8,296 bases of DNA. Source: Lysobacteraceae bacterium. GTDB lineage: Bacteria; Pseudomonadota; Gammaproteobacteria; Xanthomonadales; Rhodanobacteraceae. Where the stretch lies: assembly GCA_018971925.1 (NCBI GenBank), contig JAGWZT010000068.1, forward strand, positions 1-8,296, in the 5' to 3' direction. Positions 6,443-8,296 of the stretch are shown piece by piece. The stretch's first letter is position 1. Each line of letters begins with the position of its first letter. The notes beneath the pieces are model-generated. The model was not told where the DNA came from and did not search any database. It saw only the letters and a program-made list of their open reading frames with translations. The translations under genes were made by a program, and so were the position numbers.

Positions 6443-6474
6443 TGACGCTGGTGCGACGCTGCGCTGTTCTTCCA

Positions 6475-6490
6475 CCTTCGCGTGCGAAGG
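6475..6490. repeat. 7-bp palindrome in the tgt/dehydrogenase gap
   Basis: CCTTCGC (6475-6481) and GCGAAGG (6484-6490) are exact reverse complements around GT; in RNA the innermost pair would probably open to give a CGTG tetraloop. The outer CCTTC/GAAGG bases recall the palindrome at the tgt stop, suggesting related units. Confidence 0.55.
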
Positions 6491-6501
6491 GCGGAGCGAC
6501 T

Positions 6502-6522
6502 ACGGCCGACTGGATCGGCCGT
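6502..6522. repeat. 8-bp palindrome in the tgt/dehydrogenase gap
   Basis: ACGGCCGA (6502-6509) and TCGGCCGT (6515-6522) are exact reverse complements with a 5-base loop CTGGA. It is the third of four hairpins in a row and the most central in the gap. Confidence 0.6.
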
Positions 6523-6550
6523 GAACGGCGTCAGCCGGCCCGAAGGGCGA

Positions 6551-6566
6551 GCGCCATGGATGGCGC
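6551..6566. repeat. 7-bp palindrome near the dehydrogenase 3' end
   Basis: GCGCCAT (6551-6557) and ATGGCGC (6560-6566) are exact reverse complements around GG; in RNA the innermost T-A pair would open to a four-base loop. It lies about 50 bases past the stop of the minus-strand gene and is followed by a further imperfectly symmetric GC-rich stretch (about 6575-6592). Confidence 0.55.
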
Positions 6567-6617
6567 GAGTGAGCGAACGCGTGCGCAGCGCGATGGGGTG
6601 GATGGCTCTTTGGCGCA

Positions 6618-8249
6618 TCAAACCGCTTCGATGATGCTATCCAACCCATGGGCACAAAATCGCCGCAATGCGTTCGCGGACGCCGAATCATTCTGATGAA
6701 GTCGCGCCCAGGCTGCGTGGCGCGCCAGCAATGCGGCGGCAACGCCGCGCGCGCAAGTCATGCCCAACCGCAGCGCGCCAGCCTGCAAGTCGCCGACGTC
6801 GCGTGCGTGGTCGCGCAGCCAGGTGTCGGCATGCCGGATCGCGCCGTGCACGATTTCGGCATCGTGGCCCGAAACCGTGCCGTCGGCGGTTTCCAGCCAG
6901 CCATCGACGGCGTCCACCAGGGGTTCCATGCCGTTTTTTTCCAGCGCGCGCAGGAAGTCCAGCGCCTGCACGTTGCTTGCGCCTTCCCAGATCGGGAACA
7001 CCTGCGCGTCACGCAGCAGCAGGGGGATGCCGCTGTCCTCGAGATATCCGATGCCGCCGAACGCTTCGACGGTTTCCGAGGCGATGCGTACGCCGAGTTT
7101 GCAGATCCACAACTTCGCCAACGGCGTGAGCAGGCGTTGCAACGCGGCGTCACGCTCGTCGCCCGTGCCGGATTCCACGCGTCCCAGCAGCAGCGCGACC
7201 TCCATCGCCAGGTGGAACGCGGCTTCGAACTCGGCTTCCCAACCTGCCAGCGAATCGGCGAACAGCGGCTGTTCGACCAGCGGTTTGCCGAACGCCATGC
7301 GACCGTGTGCGTAATCACGCGTCAGCGCCAGGCAGCGCGCCATGGTCGAGAGCGAACCGAACGCATTCCACAGGCGCGTCACCTGCAACACCGGCGCGAT
7401 CGCGCGCACGCCGTGTGCGGTGTCGCCGACCAGTTCCGCGCGGGTGTCGTGCAGATGGATTTCCGCGGTCGGCAGTTCGCGCGTGCCGAGCTTGTCCTTC
7501 AGGCGATCGAGCGTGATTCCGTTCCACGCTCCGTCGGCATTGCGGGTCTCGACGCAGAACAGAGCCAGCCCGTCGGTGCCCGCGGGATTGCCTTCGGGGC
7601 GCGCCAGCGCCAACGCGACCTCGGCGTTGATCGCGGAAGTGAACCACTTGCGTCCGTTCAATCGCCAGGTGCCGTCGGCGCCGCGTCGTGCCGTGGTTTC
7701 GCTACCGCCAACATCGGAGCCGCCCGCGTTTTCCGTCATCCATTGGCCGCTGATCCGGAAGGTCGCGGGATCGCGGCTGAGCAGGTGCGGCAGCACGCGT
7801 TCGCGCAGTGCCGTATTCGATGCGCTGCGCAGCGCGGTGGCGACGCCGTCGGTCATGGCCAACGGACAAGAATAGAACGCGCTGGCGGCGTGGTACAGGT
7901 AAACCTTGGCGAACTGTTGCACGCGCGCGAATTCGCCCAGCGAGCGATCATGGCCGTCCGCGACCAGGCCGTATTTCGACGCGATCGCGGGACCCTCGCG
8001 CCAGGTTTCGGTCAGTTCGATGCGGTCGACGCGATGGCCCCACACATCCCAGCGGGTGAGCGCGGGTTCGCTGGGCGTGCTGGTCGTTTGGCGTGCGTAG
8101 GCGCGTCGTGCGTAGTCGGCCAGCGCGATGAAATCCGATTCCGCCGCGCGTCGTCGCGCTTCGGGAAGAACGCGCGCCAGCCACGCCTGCAGCACGCGGT
8201 CGTCGCGATACGGGTCGGCAAGCTGAGGGGCGGGCTGGACGAAATTCAT
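6618..8249 (-). CDS. AidB-like acyl-CoA dehydrogenase family flavoprotein
   Basis: This 543-residue FAD enzyme of the acyl-CoA dehydrogenase superfamily matches the long (about 540 residues) AidB-type branch rather than the 380-residue beta-oxidation enzymes. Its order is an N-terminal helical domain, the flavin-binding beta region with QWMTENAGGSDVGGSETTA (169-187) and NGRKWFTS (198-205), then the helical C-terminal core with AFGGIGYLEDSG (396-407) and FPIWEGASNVQALDFLRAL (418-436). Glu422 in WEG matches the catalytic base of typical acyl-CoA dehydrogenases, so alpha,beta-dehydrogenation of an acyl-CoA is chemically possible; the substrate is unknown. E. coli AidB is linked to the alkylation response and DNA binding, but this role should not be transferred, since residues 437-543 are not obviously basic. 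The ATG at 8249 gives a full-length protein; its ribosome site is weak (a purine run GGAA directly at the start). It converges on tgt and is probably monocistronic at its 3' end. Confidence 0.9.
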   Translation of the reverse strand: MNFVQPAPQLADPYRDDRVLQAWLARVLPEARRRAAESDFIALADYARRAYARQTTSTPSEPALTRWDVWGHRVDRIELTETWREGPAIASKYGLVADGHDRSLGEFARVQQFAKVYLYHAASAFYSCPLAMTDGVATALRSASNTALRERVLPHLLSRDPATFRISGQWMTENAGGSDVGGSETTARRGADGTWRLNGRKWFTSAINAEVALALARPEGNPAGTDGLALFCVETRNADGAWNGITLDRLKDKLGTRELPTAEIHLHDTRAELVGDTAHGVRAIAPVLQVTRLWNAFGSLSTMARCLALTRDYAHGRMAFGKPLVEQPLFADSLAGWEAEFEAAFHLAMEVALLLGRVESGTGDERDAALQRLLTPLAKLWICKLGVRIASETVEAFGGIGYLEDSGIPLLLRDAQVFPIWEGASNVQALDFLRALEKNGMEPLVDAVDGWLETADGTVSGHDAEIVHGAIRHADTWLRDHARDVGDLQAGALRLGMTCARGVAAALLARHAAWARLHQNDSASANALRRFCAHGLDSIIEAV

Positions 8250-8296
8250 TCCGAAGGAAGCTTACTCTCCGCGGTACCGCGCCGCTTCGGCATGCG
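8250..8296 (-). other. Upstream region of the acyl-CoA dehydrogenase, cut by the window edge
   Basis: Only 47 bases remain. They contain no clear -10/-35 pair and no coding signal I can support; the promoter may lie beyond the edge. Confidence 0.4.

Larger units (their letters stand above)
6443..6617. other. Convergent intergenic region filled with inverted repeats
   Basis: This 175-bp gap lies between the 3' ends of tgt and the acyl-CoA dehydrogenase. It holds a 7-base direct repeat GACGCTG (6444-6450 and 6455-6461) and three further hairpins (6475-6490, 6502-6522, 6551-6566). Open frames on both strands cross it, but they are low-complexity Arg/Ala/Ser-rich translations of the repeats and I do not call them genes. 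The hairpins probably serve as transcript ends for both converging genes, without the U-tails of classical terminators. Confidence 0.65.

Noticed and set aside
6409..6696. Small open frames on both strands across the tgt/dehydrogenase gap (plus 6409-6696, minus 6382-6621)
   Set aside because: They translate palindromic repeat DNA and overlap both real gene ends; composition is low-complexity and no ribosome site supports them. Dispersed repeats often give such false hypothetical proteins.

Overview
The window is GC-rich (about 65-70% by eye) chromosomal DNA with dense, ordinary bacterial gene packing. The protein sequences and the gene set (a DesK/DesR-like two-component pair, queA-tgt, an AidB-type acyl-CoA dehydrogenase) suggest a gammaproteobacterium of the Xanthomonadales, perhaps near Rhodanobacter or Dyella. 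This placement comes from recalled protein similarity, not from a search. No phage, transposase, CRISPR, tRNA or rRNA is visible.

Layout. Positions 1-1246 (minus) hold most of a class III PLP-dependent aminotransferase whose C-terminus runs off the left edge. A 217-bp divergent gap follows. Then, on the plus strand, come an isoprenylcysteine methyltransferase (ICMT)-like membrane protein (1464-2060), a multi-pass sensor histidine kinase (2096-3349) and its NarL/DesR-type response regulator (3346-3948, ATGA overlap). Next are queA (TTG start at 4042, ends 5076) and tgt (5282-6442), which carry out two steps of tRNA queuosine synthesis. They are separated by 205 bp of non-coding DNA with several short inverted repeats. 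The window ends with a convergent acyl-CoA dehydrogenase on the minus strand (6618-8249) and 47 bp of its upstream region.

How the genes fit together. The kinase and regulator form one two-component system, translationally coupled and only 35 bp behind the ICMT-like gene. A shared transcript, and a membrane-related role, are plausible but unproven. Tgt puts preQ1 into tRNA at G34, and QueA then adds the epoxycyclopentanediol precursor from S-adenosylmethionine. The aminotransferase and the acyl-CoA dehydrogenase are unrelated metabolic genes whose substrates cannot be read from the sequence.

The least ordinary DNA is non-coding. The tgt/acyl-CoA dehydrogenase convergent junction (about 6418-6617) carries four consecutive strong inverted repeats, the first of which encodes the end of tgt and its stop codon. 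The queA-tgt spacer carries three more. These look like dispersed intergenic palindromic repeats rather than standard U-tailed terminators. I see no convincing evidence of a wholly new multi-gene system. The best leads are these repeat clusters, the divergent aminotransferase, and the ICMT-kinase-regulator neighbourhood.
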